A stretch of DNA of 64,000 nt, from contig OY978530.1 in assembly GCA_963854835.1 (NCBI GenBank), positions 32,238,195-32,302,194 of the forward strand, given 5' to 3'. A program made the position numbers and the translations under genes. The first letter of the stretch is position 1; each line of letters starts with the position of its first letter. Under the pieces are notes generated by a model. It did not search any database, was not told the origin of the DNA, and worked only from the letters and a program-made list of their open reading frames with translations. This document shows, in pieces, positions 11,920 through 22,539 of this stretch. The DNA comes from Megamerina dolium. Its lineage: Eukaryota > Arthropoda > Insecta > Diptera > Megamerinidae.

Positions 11920-14060
11920 CTTCTCCCTTATGCTTCTTCTTGTCATCATCATCATTTGGCGCTACAGCTCCTTGTGAGCTTTGGCCTGCCGAACAATACG
12001 CCTCCATGTTACTCGGTTTCTTGGCATCTCTTTCCAGTTTCCTAGTTTTAGTTTCTTTAGGTCTTCGTTTAATTCGTCTATGCATCTTGATCTTGCTCTT
12101 CCTATTGGTTTGTTGGCGAATAACTTTGCATCTAGTATTTTTCTTTGAGATCTCGAACCTTCCATTCTTGTTACGTGGCCTAGCCATCTTATATGTTCCG
12201 CTTTGATAAATTTCATCACGTTTTCGCCTTGAATTAACTGATCAAGCTCGTCATTCCATTTTAGTCTCCATTCGTCAGGTCCAATTTTAACTGCTCTGGA
12301 GATTTTTCGGAGAATTTTCCTTCGAAATTCATCAATTTTGTTTTGTCTTTTTCACTCACAGTCCAAGTTTCAGTTCCATAGTATAAGACTGGGCGTACCA
12401 CTGTCTTATACAGTGCTAGTTTGCAGGATCTGTTAACAAGTTTTGATTTGAAGAGTTTTATGAGTGATGCGAATGATCTATTAGCTGCTTGGATTCTTTC
12501 GTCGATTGTAATGCTCATGGCGTAGTCTGTTGTTAGTTTGTATCTAAGATATTTAAATGTGTTAACTATTTCAAATTCATATTTTCCAAGCTTATTTGTT
12601 TTCAATGTCTATCCAATGTTTTTCGCTCTAGATTTGATATTTGATCATTTCTTCATTGATTTTTAGTCCAATCTTTGCTGCTGCCTTTTCAGTTTCGGAG
12701 AAAGTCGCATACTTCATCTATTGCGCAGGACAATAATAAATTAAAAATTGTTGATGAGAGCGTATCGCCCTGGCGAACGCCGGTCGGTGTACGCAAAATC
12801 ATCATTATTATTCTGGTAAATTTTACTGGTATTTTACATTTTTGAATATTGTTTGAGACCAGTGAAGAACAAATGCAAGTCGATGTTGTGTTCGTAACAT
12901 TTTTCCATTGATTGTTTGATCGAGAAGATTTAGTCGGACGTTAATCTACGTGGTCGAAAACCACATTGATATTCGAGCAGTATTTTTTCGGAAAATCGTA
13001 TGAGTCTGTTTACTGTTGATTTGACTGTGACTTGATTGCGGGTTTAAATTGAAGTTTAAGTCTTCGCAGATGCTTTCTATATTCTTCTTAATGGATTCTC
13101 ACTTATTTTTCTGGCATATTTTCGTAGCAGTTCTTCTTTTCCCGATGTAAATTTCTTCAGCTGCTCTAGTTTTCTTTTCCAACTAGCTTTTTCTTTCTTG
13201 ATTTTTAGCTGCTATTTATTGATTTCTGCAGTCTGCATCGAACCATTCTGAGTTCTTCTTCTTAACTCCTCTCGTGACTGTATTTGACGATGCAGTTGTA
13301 AGTGCATGTTTTGAAATTGCCCATTCCTCCTCTATGGTTTTTGATATTTCACTTTTGGAAATTTGTCGTAGATTTTATCTTGGAAGTTTCTCTTTACTTT
13401 CGTGTCTTCTAATTTGTCCGTGTTCCACATCATCCTTTACATTCCTTTGGTTTTGGTCAGTTTTTGTCGCAGTTTCACTCTTACTAAAAAGGGATCACTG
13501 TAACAGTTTGGATCTCTGAGGCTTGGTACATCGGTTATGTTGCTTCTTCTTCTTTTGCATATGAGGACGAGATCAATTTGATTCGCATCGCTGGTTCCTG
13601 GAATTTTCCATGCGCCTTTGTGTATGGCTTTATGAGGGAACGGAGTACTCATGATAAATGTTATTGTAGCGCTTGCAATGTTACATTGCCTCATGCCTCC
13701 CATAACAATAATTGTGTCATATTTGCTTATTTTCACGTAAATTTCTTCAAGAGTCGCATAGAAGCGCTATTTTTCTTCAACAGCTGCATCCTCCGTTGGT
13801 GCATATGCTGATATCAATGTAGCCGGCAATGTTCCAAGATCCAAGATTTCAATCAATATTCTTTTTTTGTTTCTATTATCGTCAACGTTTACAAGCTCCT
13901 TCTGAGGCTTTATTTGCATTTGCATGACAATTATTTTCTACGAGTGAATTGTTGGCCCAACGTCGTCTAGGCTGATTATTCCTACATCCTCGGATAGTCC
14001 GTTACACCACGGACTTTGGGGCGCCTTTTTCTCTTTAGAGGTTTGTCTGTTAGGGTTATA
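11920..14060 (-). mobile_element. Second EN-RT LINE family, decayed
   Basis: A minus-strand LINE relic. The C-terminal segment at 11962-12219 reads IRWLGHVTRMEGS and ends in WRRIVRQAKAHK. The RT C-terminal part at 12261-12605 has YKTVVRPVLYYGTETWT. The endonuclease part at 13437-13736 has GAWKIPGTSDANQIDLVLI and SLRDPNCYSDPFLVRVK. The region between carries a chain of frameshifts. The endonuclease resembles those often labelled craniofacial development protein 2-like, a label that reflects RTE/BovB-type endonucleases. It is a different family from the RTE-like copies elsewhere in the window. Confidence 0.7.
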
Positions 14061-14086
14061 CCACCTATGCTCTTGTTGTTACATGT

Positions 14087-14295
14087 TCTTGTGCTTCTTC
14101 TTGTACATGTGCTTGTGCTTCTTCTTGTACATGCAGTTAAAAAACCAAAAACACAAACCCATGCATATCTGTAGTATAGATGTATTCTTCTTCTGCTTAA
14201 TGCTTTTTCTTGTATATGCAGTTAAAAACCAAAAACACAAACGCATGCTTATCGATGTTGTTGACGCATTCATCTTCTACCTAATGCTTTTTCTG
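14087..14295. repeat. Degenerate tandem repeats
   Basis: Two copies of a 24-bp unit (CTTGTGCTTCTTCTTGTACA...) at 14089-14136 are followed by two copies of an about 85-bp unit. Each copy of the longer unit contains ATGCAGTTAAAAAACCAAAAACAC or a close variant. Open frames across this block are repeat artefacts. Confidence 0.7.
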
Positions 14296-14539
14296 CATGA
14301 ATGATCGCATATACAGTACTAATATTTAGAATTAAATAGTTTACTTTAAACAGTAACATATTAAATATAATTCTTATATGCCTCATATACGTTAAAGGTT
14401 AAGCTATTCGTCTTTGGCAGAAGATTTTTGACTTTGCATTCCAAGCAAGCATCGAGCATTTGATTAAGTGGTTTAATAGTTGTTTTAGGTGGTTAATTGG
14501 ATCACTTTCGAAACGAGTGCTTTCAAAATAGATTCCATC

Positions 14540-15480
14540 GAAATTATGTCGAAAGTTCGTGTCCAGAAAGAGCTCACCGAGCGATTTTAGGATAGCCTTC
14601 TGAGAGCCTTCTGCTCTGAAAACTAATACTGCTCAGGTATAATCAGTCGCCATCCCGCTGATTATTCACCTTTTCATTAAAGGTAATATCCCTCTTCAAG
14701 GATTGAAAAAACGAACAAGAAAATCGAAAATCGTATTGTTGTAGTCGGCCTACTAAAATGCAACATGGTAAAAGGCGATATATTTCGGACGTTTGTGTAT
14801 GTGCTGTGGATTTGTTTGAGGATACTGGTGGAGTACGAGACCGTCAAAGATCCGGCCGTGAGAACTCAAAAAGCGATCAAAGCTTTGAAGAACCGAATCG
14901 ACCGAAAACCGCTGCAAAAGCAGAAAATCTTGTCACGAGAAATGTAAAATTCGCAAAAATTCAAGTCTTTGAAGATTCGGGACTCAGCGCGTACTGGACA
15001 CCTGCTGACGGCCGCATTAATTGATTCATTGCTGATTGGTCGCATCAGGTACACTCTCACAGACAAATTCTGTTTACTGACGAGAAAATTTTCACCGTAG
15101 AAGAATCATTCAATACACAGAACGATCGTGTGTATGCTCGGTCATCCAGAGAAGCATCCCAGCTTATCCCGAGGATCCAAAGAGTCCTCTGCTCCAGCTC
15201 ACATGGCAAAAACCACTCAACTGTCGTTAAAAAACAACATCCCGGACTTCATATCAACGGATGTTTGGCCAGCTGGTAGTCCAGACCTCAACCCGTTGGA
15301 TTACAAATTGTAGTTCGTATTAGAGGGTATGGCTTGCTCTACTCGACACCCAAGTACTGAGTCGTTGGAGCAAGCTCTTGTCCGTGCAGTGAATAATTTC
15401 CCCATGCATGAAGTGCGTATATCGATCGATGAGATCAACCCAAGTCGTGCTGGAAGGCAATGGAAATCATTTCGAATAAA
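14540..15480 (+). pseudogene. Tc1/mariner transposase relic (maT-like, DD37D spacing)
   Basis: This is a cut-and-paste transposase relic. The N-terminal helix-turn-helix part is recognisable at 14830-14945 (TQKAIKALKNRIDRKP, then KQKILSREM). The first catalytic motif is HRQILFTDEKIFTVEESF at 15058-15115. An internal deletion at about 15180 removes the stretch before the second motif. That motif is left as SSAPAHMAKTTQ, where the family has DSAPAH, so the second catalytic Asp is gone. The third motif AGSPDLNPLDYKL at about 15270-15310 is followed by a stop. The spacing between the second and third catalytic positions would be 37 residues, as in maT elements. Terminal inverted repeats were not identified. 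Confidence 0.75.
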
Positions 15481-15489
15481 TTGTTCTAA

Positions 15490-16640
15490 TATTTGTAGCC
15501 ATTGAAAAATATTAATTCGTTTTCATTTGGCGTCAATTTTTCTGCGTACCAATATTTATGACTTGACTAGGTATTTTTAATAAAATAATTGAATAAGGTA
15601 CACCAACCCAGCCTAACACTCCCAGTGTCGGTGAATTTACTTATTCATTGAATAAGTAGTACGTAATTCGGTTCTCCTCACACAACAAGAGTTTGTCTGC
15701 ATTCCTAGCTACTAGCAGAATGAGCTGGAAAGAAAAGCCACGCGTTACAAACAAAGCTCTTATTGCGAAGACTAATTTTCACAGTTTAAAACACTTTACA
15801 GACACCATGATAGCAGTAGAGTTGAGACAAGAGAAAGTTACCTGTAATAAACCTATTCACTTGAGATTTTCTGTTCTAAAATTATAAAAATATAAAATGT
15901 ACGATTTCCACTATGGATACATGAAACGAAAATTTAATGATAATTCAATATTGAATAATAGAGATTCATTAGTTTACTCCATTCAAACGTCCGATTTTTA
16001 TAACGATATTTATAATGTTATTGATATGTCGGAATACCCAAGCAATTCCCATTGAAAAATAAAAAAGATGAAGGCATGATGAAAAACGAAAACTAATTAT
16101 GAGGGAGTTTCTTGGTCTACGCTCAGAAATGTATTCAATGGATGGATTTGAGGGTAGGGAGATAAAAAACAAAAGGCGTAAACAAATATGTTTTAGCTAC
16201 GTTAAGTATAGATGATTACAAAAAAAAGTTTATTTCAAAATAAGATATATTATTACAAAATATATTTTTTTAAATCTAATGTCCATTATATGCACAACAG
16301 TAGTCAAAAGTAGAATTAAGCAATAATGATTATAAGCGTTATATTAGAGAAGACGAAACACATACTTATGCTTGGGGTCAGAATAAGTGATAACAATTAA
16401 TAATGTATGTTTATACTCGTATATATGCATGTAAACAAAAACAATTAAAATGTAATTAGATATATTTATTGAAATTAAATAAAAATTAAAATTAAAAGTT
16501 TTCCTTCATTGTGAAACATTGTGAAAAAATGCCTGATATTGCGGTTGACCTGTGATAAGAATAATAATTTCGTAAGAAAATATTATCAGCTAACAATTGA
16601 CTCCTGAATGTGTATCACATTTAGAAACATATAAATATGA
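15490..16640. other. AT-rich stretch without recognised gene
   Basis: No convincing coding frame or element is visible. Short frames at 15693-15887 and 15969-16172 show no family signature or supporting context. Confidence 0.5.
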
Positions 16641-16646
16641 TGACAG

Positions 16647-16757
16647 ATCAAACTACATAACAGCCAGTGAGTTGACTTGCGATGAGTTCAACAAGGATTG
16701 CGCTAGCCCCACCCGGTTGAGGCAGTTAGACACGTTACCTTGCGAAAACACCACCGG
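16647..16757 (-). repeat. Solo copy of RTE-like LINE 5'-end module
   Basis: About 108 bases match the 5' end of the LINE at 49252-49368 in reverse orientation with very few differences. They include GGCTAGCGCAATCCTTGTTG and AGTCAACTCACTGGCTG on the minus strand. The homology stops abruptly on both sides. The similar reading frames at both places are antisense artefacts of this module. Confidence 0.75.
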
Positions 16758-16759
16758 AT

Positions 16760-17143
16760 CACAGTGTTTGAATGAATTATATCTCCTAAAAGCTTATAAT
16801 ATAAATCGTAGTATCTCGTGTTGAGGTGCTAAATTTACATTCCATAAATGATTCCATAATAATTTTAATTGAAAAAAAAAAAACAAAAAAATGATTTGTA
16901 AAACTATTCAATATTGGATTATAAGAACAATCCTAGCAGCGGAATGTTAGTGTTAGAGGAGTACCGCTTTTAATTATTTTAAATATTTGTACTTTTGCAA
17001 AGTTAAGTTAAGTTGTTACCTTCAGTACATCGTTCTTTTTTTCAACAGTAGAACGTGCATCATTCTCATCAAATTTAAAACGAAGTAAAATTAATTCGAA
17101 GTAAAATTCTTCTGCACACCCCAACCCCCTTGATTGTTTGATT
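16760..17143. other. AT-rich spacer, nothing recognised
   Basis: The stretch contains A-runs near 16873 and no coding signal. The left boundary of Polinton-like copy 1 may lie here, but no terminal inverted repeat was found. Confidence 0.4.
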
Positions 17144-17792
17144 TTATGTCATTGTTTCATCATTAAAATTTATTAGTTGACCTTTCTGATGAACGATTTT
17201 GACAGTAATTGAACCTTTTTCTCTGTTGTTTAGCGGAAAATAAATGGGATTTTGTGGGATCTCATCTATTTTATACCCAGGCTCAACGTTGACGGAAAAT
17301 TGATGTAATATGTGTGCTGTTCTTCCATTTACATAGGATCCGGAAGCAACACCACATTACATGCATATCGCATTATTTACGGTTATCGATTGGGAAGTAT
17401 AACGCACCAGGTTGTAAAACACTCTTTGAGAAACATAATCTTTGTCCAATGCTCCTCTCCTTATCGAAGTAAATAGCCTCATGACTAGTGGATATTTCCG
17501 CTTGCAATGTGTTGTTATTTGCTTTTATTTTAATATGTGCATCATCGTTAGTTTTTGTTATATCATAATCTTAGACTACTAAATTAGCAATGTCATCAAA
17601 TTCATAGGAACCAACAGGAATATCTATAATATGATCACAAAATAAGTTGTTGTTGTCATCAACATTTCGTATTTAATGATAGGTTTGAAAATCAACTAGA
17701 GCACATCGATAATTTTGTTTTAATTGAATTGGTGGAAAGAAATTTGCTGTTTGAATTGACGAATTACCAGTTAAAGTAATCGGTTTAGACAT
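17144..17792 (-). pseudogene. Penton-like minor capsid protein (Polinton-like)
   Basis: The minus frame starts MSKPITLTGNSSIQTANFFP and runs through RCALVDFQTY, a TLQAEIST segment and SIGQRLCFSKSVLQPG. It ends with NVEPGYKIDEIPQNPIYFP and KIVHQKGQLINF. This pattern is recurrent in the small jelly-roll (penton-like) proteins of Polinton-like elements in insects. The position next to integrase supports it. It is about 210 residues long, close to the family's size, but it has several stops and frame changes (near 17570 and 17400) and ends slightly early at 17144. The role as capsid vertex protein is inferred from related elements. Confidence 0.65.
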
Positions 17793-17859
17793 TTTGACTG
17801 ATTGTGATAGACATAGTTTTTAAAATGTTGTTTTTAAAATGTTTTATTGTATTTGTTAT

Positions 17860-18181
17860 AATACAGCCTGTCCAGTAGAAGCGTGATCTTCATACGAGTT
17901 CAAAAGATTTTGAAATTCTTTGTTGAAAAATTCTTTGATTTTATCGACCTAGCGACATTATGAGCATTTTTCGTTTAGAGTGCTCCACCCCTAGCAAACT
18001 TGGAAAATGTGTCTGTAACTGTGAGCCAGAAGCGAAAACCTTTGTTGTATGTGGAGTATATACCCTTATCAACAAGATCAGCTTGCCAAATATCGTCAAT
18101 GTTTTTTGTTATAACTTTTCTACGTGGAAAATTTCGTCGAGCTTGTTTTTGTAACTACGTAACAAGTTCTCTTTTACTCAT
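17860..18181 (-). pseudogene. Retroviral-type integrase of Polinton-like element (truncated)
   Basis: The start at 18181 opens a frame with an early stop (after RELVT). It then carries NFPRRKVITKNIDDIWQADL, followed by VDKGIY and FRFWLTVTDTFSKFA. The Asp in QADL and the Asp in VTD are the first two catalytic residues of the DDE integrase core. The frame stops after GGAL, and further family-like pieces persist to about 17870. The third catalytic residue (Glu) and the C-terminal chromodomain-like part are missing. In Polintons this enzyme inserts the element into host DNA. It lies between the coiled-coil gene and the penton-like gene. Confidence 0.8.
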
Positions 18182-18194
18182 CTTTTAATCTTGT

Positions 18195-18890
18195 TTAATT
18201 TTCTTTATTTTCAATATCATCCTTGTTTTTCAAAGTAAAGGGCTCGTTGGTGTCGCTATTGGTCTTGTGATTTTCCTCATCGACTGACTCAGTTAAATTC
18301 TCGTCATCGATGTGTAAGTGATCATAAACATACTTTATATGCTCTTGAACATTTTCATCAATATATTTTTCAATAGTTTTATAGTGTTCATATATTTTAT
18401 CCAAGTCCTTTTCAATGTATTTGAAACGCTCGTTCAACGCTGATATTAAAGAGCTTTTTACGTAATTTAAACAATAATTCAACAGAGATACTACAAAAGC
18501 TTTTGTTGAAACATCGTTATCATCAATGAGTTCTCCTACATTTCTAAAAAAAAAAAATAAATATGTGGCACTTAAAGCCCCAAAGGGCTCATTGGCCGAG
18601 CTTCTCTTCCATTACTGTTGTGCGTCTTAAATTTTGGACAGTATTAGAATGGACCTACTTATTTTAGCCGGTTCCGAACGGCAGAACACTTGTGACATCA
18701 CTTTTTCTGAGCTTTGTCACAGAGTTCTTTTTAAAAGCTTTTTCCTACATTTCTAATACGTTTATATTTAATGTTTATATTTTTATTAGCATCGAGCATA
18801 AAACTGTTATCACTTATTGCCTTCTTGACAACATTGAGCTTTCTTTTTGAGCTATTTGAATAACGTCCAAATTTATCAACACTCGTTCTT
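18195..18890 (-). pseudogene. Conserved coiled-coil protein of Polinton-like element, split by SINE
   Basis: Reading begins near 18890 with KRTSVDKFGRYSN. It reaches KYKRIRNVG at the SINE insertion (18547-18743) and resumes with GELIDDNDVSTKAF to the end at 18195. The C-terminal part (18195-18482) is highly charged and helical, with heptad-like ERFKYIEKDLDKIYEHYKTI. Proteins with an FGR start and a KR-N-V segment are common in insect Polinton-like elements, but I know no function for them. A structural or packaging role is only a guess. Apart from the SINE, the downstream half is open for 95 codons. Confidence 0.55.
18547..18743 (-). mobile_element. tRNA-derived SINE, copy A (5'-truncated)
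   Basis: The body matches copies B and C but lacks the tRNA-like head. In SINE orientation it ends in a T-rich tail (A-run at 18547-18558 on the plus strand). The target duplication CCTACATTTCTA flanks it at 18535-18546 and 18744-18755. It interrupts a Polinton-like gene. Confidence 0.8.
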
Positions 18891-19796
18891 TTAAATAACA
18901 ATATTCGCCTTTTTTAACTCTTCGATAATTGATACAATTATTGTGTCCAGCTGATTGTGATGAAATTAAAAGTCGTAAACGATCAAAAATTTCATTTGGT
19001 TAATTCCAATGAATATAATTGGTTTTATTACTATTTAGAGTCATTAAACTTTCACCTCTACGTGGAGACGATATCGAATCAGATTTCTCTCTATCACTAA
19101 ATAGTTTGTTGATCATATGATTGTGTTTATACATTCCAGTTCCTTTGAATTGTTGATGTGAATCAAAATTTCGTTTGTGAGCATTCGTTGTGGTCAATAT
19201 ATCTTTGTAAATCTCTAATTCAGGCTCAGTATAATTAATTGGATGTAATAAGGAATGTAAAGAATGTAAGGAATGTAAGGCTAAGTCTTATCACCAATTT
19301 TTAGTTGATATTTTTTTAACTCCAAAGTTGATTCAACAAAATTCCAGTTTCTTTTTGGATCCTCATGAGGGCCATATAACTTATCCAGTTTTTTATCTTG
19401 ATTTAAAAATCTTGACTTTGATTGCAATGTTGACTGATCGCTATGTACAGTATCATATTGATCGCCACTCGTTTTATTGTTGACATCATCAGCATCATCA
19501 AAAGTATAGTTTTTAGGAGTTGTTAGTTTACCTTTTGTTATTGGTGTGCTAGACTCCATTTTTTTTAATTTCTGTACAACTTCATCCTTATTAGCATTCT
19601 CTCTTTTATCTTCATCCTTCATTTTTACTTCATTTCTTTTGGTACTCGAAACTAGTTGCTTTAATGGTTTTGTTATAGGTGAACAAGTTTTTTCCAGATA
19701 ATCCAGAGTATTTAATTCTCCTAATTTTAACAAAGTGAATTTTCGATTGAGATCATTTTTACTCCTTATAATATTTTTCTTCACTTGTTCAGTCAT
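18891..19796 (-). pseudogene. DUF8207-like protein of Polinton-like element
   Basis: The first part is open (19281-19796, 171 residues) with LLKLGELNTLDYLEKTCSPI and ITKPLKQLV. The second part shifts frame: TNAHKRNFDSHQQFKG, then TNYIHWN, a stop, and PNEIFDRLRLLISSQSAGHN. The gene closes with SIIEELKKANIV before TAA at 18891. This arrangement matches proteins annotated DUF8207 in insect genomes, which are regular members of these elements. The function is unknown to me. The copy at 57963-60932 shows the same KxGExxTxxxLEK core and C-terminus, which confirms the assignment between the two copies. A short GGAATGTAAGG-type repeat at 19249-19279 lies at the frame break. Confidence 0.7.
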
Positions 19797-19984
19797 TCAC
19801 GTTTTATAATCGGGCTAAATCAGATCAGATAAGATCAAATAAGGTCTAGTATTATCAGATCAGCTTAGGTATGATCAGATAAATTCTGGTAGTATTATAT
19901 CAGATCAGGCCTGGTAGTTCAGGTCAGGTCAGTTCAATCTGATATAATGCACTAAAGTTGATTGTGAAATAGTTAAACTTTTAT

Positions 19985-20614
19985 AGATGCATAAAAACGT
20001 TAAAGCCTTTTCGGTATCTGCCACCATATTTATCCTTCCAACATTCGCTACATATTTACATAAACTTACACAAAACTCCTATCTGCTCCCACATAATCAT
20101 TGTATATATGTTTCATATTTAATCCATCTTGTTTAAAAATAATAATCATGTTAGCATTATCACGTATTAAATGATTGGGTATTCTTGTATATGTTTGACA
20201 TAAATAAAAACTATCTTCTGATGACGACCCATACAGCAATATGATTTTATATTATTTGGTTTCTCACAAGCGACATCATCAAATGTTATTATTGAATTCC
20301 TTTTTGCTTCCTCAGGTAACACAATATCATTTTCAGAGAATGTATAAACCCCATTCCTTTGACGGGCTTAATTAATTTTCTCAAATATTGATATTTTGGT
20401 TGGTGTAATGACTTTGAATATAACATAAATATATGTATTTAAGTCTTAATCAATTTGAACTTTCTATGAAACTCAACATGAACTTGGTCTTTGATGGCAA
20501 AACTATTAATGCTCTTATATTGTTTGGTAACTATGAACTATGTCTAATTTGATTTCCAGAATTTCCTGTTACTTTAAAGTCAAGATTTTTTATAATAATA
20601 TTATTTTGTTGCAT
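19985..20614 (-). pseudogene. A32/FtsK-HerA-type packaging ATPase (Polinton-like)
   Basis: This ATPase packs the element's DNA into capsids. The start at 20614 leads to NNIRALIVLPS with KT directly after. The family has a P-loop ending GKT here, and about three residues, including the key Gly, are gone. The frame then contains HQPKYQYLRKLI, YTFSEND and Walker B NSIITFDDVACEK (about 20270-20310). It continues with MGRH, FYLCQTYTRIPNHLIRDNAN and IFKQD, and ends with RYRKGF. There are at least four frameshifts or stops. Copy 2 (57380-57895) preserves the Walker B half in one open frame and confirms the reading. Confidence 0.8.
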
Positions 20615-20829
20615 TTAAAACAAATCTTCACAACAATCACTATAACTGCAGTGACAACACTTGTTTTATGACCTTTAAATATATAAGCTGTAAATATAAA
20701 TTTCTATTTTCCAGTCAATCAATAAATATCATCGTTTTTATACATATGATAACAAAATTAATATAATGGTTTTTAAATATTCATAACGAATTAGTTATAA
20801 ACAATCAGTGGACGTGGACTACTTAATAA
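20615..20829. promoter_or_regulatory. Divergent intergenic spacer of Polinton-like copy 1
   Basis: About 210 AT-rich bases separate the divergent ATPase and PLA2 genes, so promoters for both directions should lie here. A TATAAG-like string occurs near 20685. No defined element is assigned. Confidence 0.35.
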
Positions 20830-21143
20830 CGTTTTAAACTCTTTGCCAAGCGAGCTACATTTACTTAGATATCAATTTTGTGGACCGGGAACCACATTGA
20901 AAGAACGCCTAAAAAGAAGTGATCGAGGTATTAACTCACTAGACGCGCTTGTAGAGGACACGATATTGCATACTCACAAACTAAAGACTTAAACGAACAT
21001 CATATAGCATATAAGGTACTAGCTGAAAGAGCTTAGGAGAGAGTATCATCTAAAGACAGTAGTTTGGGAGAGCGCGCAAACGCTTGGTTAGTAACAAACA
21101 CGATGAAAACTAAAACAACATTTGGATTGGCATGAGTTTTAGC

Positions 21144-21174
<31 letters not shown>

Positions 21175-21488
21175 AAGAAAAGAACTTCAGCAAATCACAG
21201 CCTCAAAGTCACACTGCAGCAATAAAGAAAGCTACAAAAATTTTGAAAAAATGTAAACCTGAGAGTATTGAGGAAGTTAATAAAATTGGTAAAAAATTAA
21301 TTGCTCCTACATTGAAAACCATTAATTCAACTGATGCTATTTCTCAGATTATAACTATTCCAAAAGTAGGAGGACTTTTACCAATTATTCCAATACTTAC
21401 AGCGCTTGGTGCAATAGCTGGAATTGCTACAGGAAGTTCAGCAATTACAAAAACAGTTAATGAATTTAGAAAATTAAGGAATAACTAA
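20830..21488 (+). pseudogene. PLA2-domain / pX-like capsid-associated protein (Polinton-like)
   Basis: The start region reads NSLPSELHLLRYQFCGPGT, which contains the Ca-binding loop of a parvovirus-type phospholipase A2. LKERLKRSDRGINSLDA follows. After a +1 frame change comes ACRGHDIAYSQ, which carries the His-Asp catalytic pair. Further on are SLGERANAWLVTNTMKTK and a run of about twelve lysines encoded by (AAG)n at 21145-21180. The last part (open 21243-21488) has a hydrophobic segment KVGGLLPIIPILTALGAIAG, like a pX/minor capsid membrane-active peptide. In virus-like elements this protein is thought to help breach endosomal membranes. Stops near 21000 and 21030 and frame changes inactivate it. 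Confidence 0.75.
21145..21180 (+). repeat. (AAG)n microsatellite inside PLA2/pX gene
   Basis: About twelve AAG units lie where related proteins have a short basic Lys tract, so the codon repeat probably expanded by slippage. Confidence 0.8.
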
Positions 21489-21524
21489 AATAAGCAAATC
21501 GCCACAATAACACTATGGAGGCGA

Positions 21525-21732
21525 TACAATGAGGAAAGGACTATACCTTAAGCCATACAAAAAATGATTTGGATTTTATTATAAGCCGTAACCAAAAAAC
21601 TCCCAAGCAATCTGCATACATACCACATTTTTGAGGGATTTTTGTGCGTGATACTTTAACAGAACATGTTCACCAAATTGAAAGTGGTATTGTTAACCTT
21701 GATTTTAACACATTGGGTAGCATACTATATAA
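21525..21732 (+). pseudogene. Adenovirus-type cysteine protease, N-terminal fragment (Polinton-like)
   Basis: Two frames cover the start of the adenain-like maturation protease. KGLYLKPYKK with an N-terminal basic stretch comes first, then GIFVRDTLTEHVHQIESGIV and NLDFNTLGS. In the family this GIVNLD..G..HW stretch leads into the catalytic His. The sequence is replaced by a SINE at 21733, so the His, Glu and Cys of the active site are all missing. The enzyme would process capsid precursors. The assignment relies on the GIVNLD segment and on its position after the pX-like gene. Confidence 0.6.
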
Positions 21733-22012
21733 ACGTGTGCGTGTTAAATTTTGAACAGTATTAGAAGGGACCTACTTATTTTAGCCGGTTCCGAACGGCA
21801 GAACACTTGTGGCATCACTTTTTCTGAGCTTTGTCACAGAGTTCTTTAAGAAGCTTTCCCATGGCAAATTGTTACTACTGGAAGAATTGCCAATTGCTTG
21901 CTTCGAATATATTCGATATCAAATTTTTTATGCTTGAGCGGGGGATTAAACCCACGACCTACATATCAGAAGGCCAAACACTAACCGAAGAGCTACGGCA
22001 CCCACTTTTTAG
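21733..22012 (-). mobile_element. tRNA-derived SINE, copy B (3'-truncated)
   Basis: Reverse-oriented copy of the same SINE as 22109-22475. On the minus strand it starts with GGGTGCCGTAGCTC (box A region), keeps a box B-like GGGTTTAATCCCC and runs through the shared body to AAAATTTAACACGC. The 3' third is missing. Confidence 0.8.
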
Positions 22013-22108
22013 TTCTATATTTCAAAAAACGTTCTTTTTGGTTTTTTTAACTATTATTTATTTTATTAGTAAAATCGTTTTACATGAGTAATTAAAGTTA
22101 GCGTATTA

Positions 22109-22475
22109 AGTTGTGGGTGCCGTAGCTCAGTGGTTAGTGTGTTCGCCTTCTGATCTGTATGTCGTGGTTCAATCCCCGGCTGATGCGTAACATATTTAAT
22201 ATCGATAAGATTTTTCTTTCGAACGATACCCACCTGTCGGCAAGCAATTGGCAATTCTTCCGACAGTAACAACTTGCCATGAAAAAGCTTCTTAAAGAAC
22301 TCTGTGACAAAGCTCAGAAAAAGTGATGTCACAAGTGTTCTGCCGTTCGGAACCGGCTAAAATAAGTAGGTCCCTTCTAATATTGTCCAAAATTTAAGAC
22401 GCACAACAGTAATGGAAGAGAAGCTCGGCCAATGAGCCCTTTGGGGCTTTAAGTGCCACATATTTATTTTTTGTA
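22109..22475 (+). mobile_element. tRNA-derived SINE, copy C (most complete)
   Basis: The head at 22113-22185 has a Pol III box A (TAGCTCAGTGGTTAG) and box B (GGTTCAATCCC) in tRNA spacing. The body contains AACTCTGTGACAAAGCTCAG and CCGTTCGGAACCGGCT, and the end is a T-rich tail at about 22468-22475. The head is tRNA-like but has mismatched stems, so it is a SINE promoter and not a tRNA gene. Copies A and B share the body. Confidence 0.85.
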
Positions 22476-22539
22476 TTAAGGTTGCGAACAATATATAAGG
22501 TCTAGTAAAAAGAAAACCATTACTTTTGCATTATATTGA

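Larger units (their letters stand above)
17144..21735. mobile_element. Polinton/adintovirus-like element, copy 1 (partial)
   Basis: A block of seven decayed genes shows a virus-like gene set. The minus-strand genes, in transcription order, are packaging ATPase, DUF8207-like, coiled-coil FGR protein, integrase and penton-like. The plus-strand genes are PLA2/pX-like and adenovirus-type protease. The two groups diverge from a spacer at 20615-20830. The major capsid and polymerase genes are not seen here. SINEs interrupt it at 18547-18743 and cap it at 21733. Terminal inverted repeats are not seen, so the true ends are unknown. Such elements replicate as linear DNA with a self-encoded polymerase and can form virus particles. 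Confidence 0.8.

Noticed and set aside
14079..14304. Phe/Leu/Cys-rich frames
   Set aside because: They lie in degenerate tandem repeats.
14083..14304. Short hairpin ncRNA in the 14-kb repeat block
   Set aside because: No stable inverted repeat was seen, only direct repeats.
16597..16824. Reading frame sharing SNYITASELTCDEFNKDC with the frame at 49141-49389, looking like a conserved small protein
   Set aside because: The shared part is the antisense of the RTE-like LINE 5'-end module. Outside it the two frames are unrelated.
22113..22185. Candidate tRNA gene (box A and box B in place)
   Set aside because: Stems are mismatched, and the sequence continues into a SINE body shared by two other copies, so it is a SINE head.
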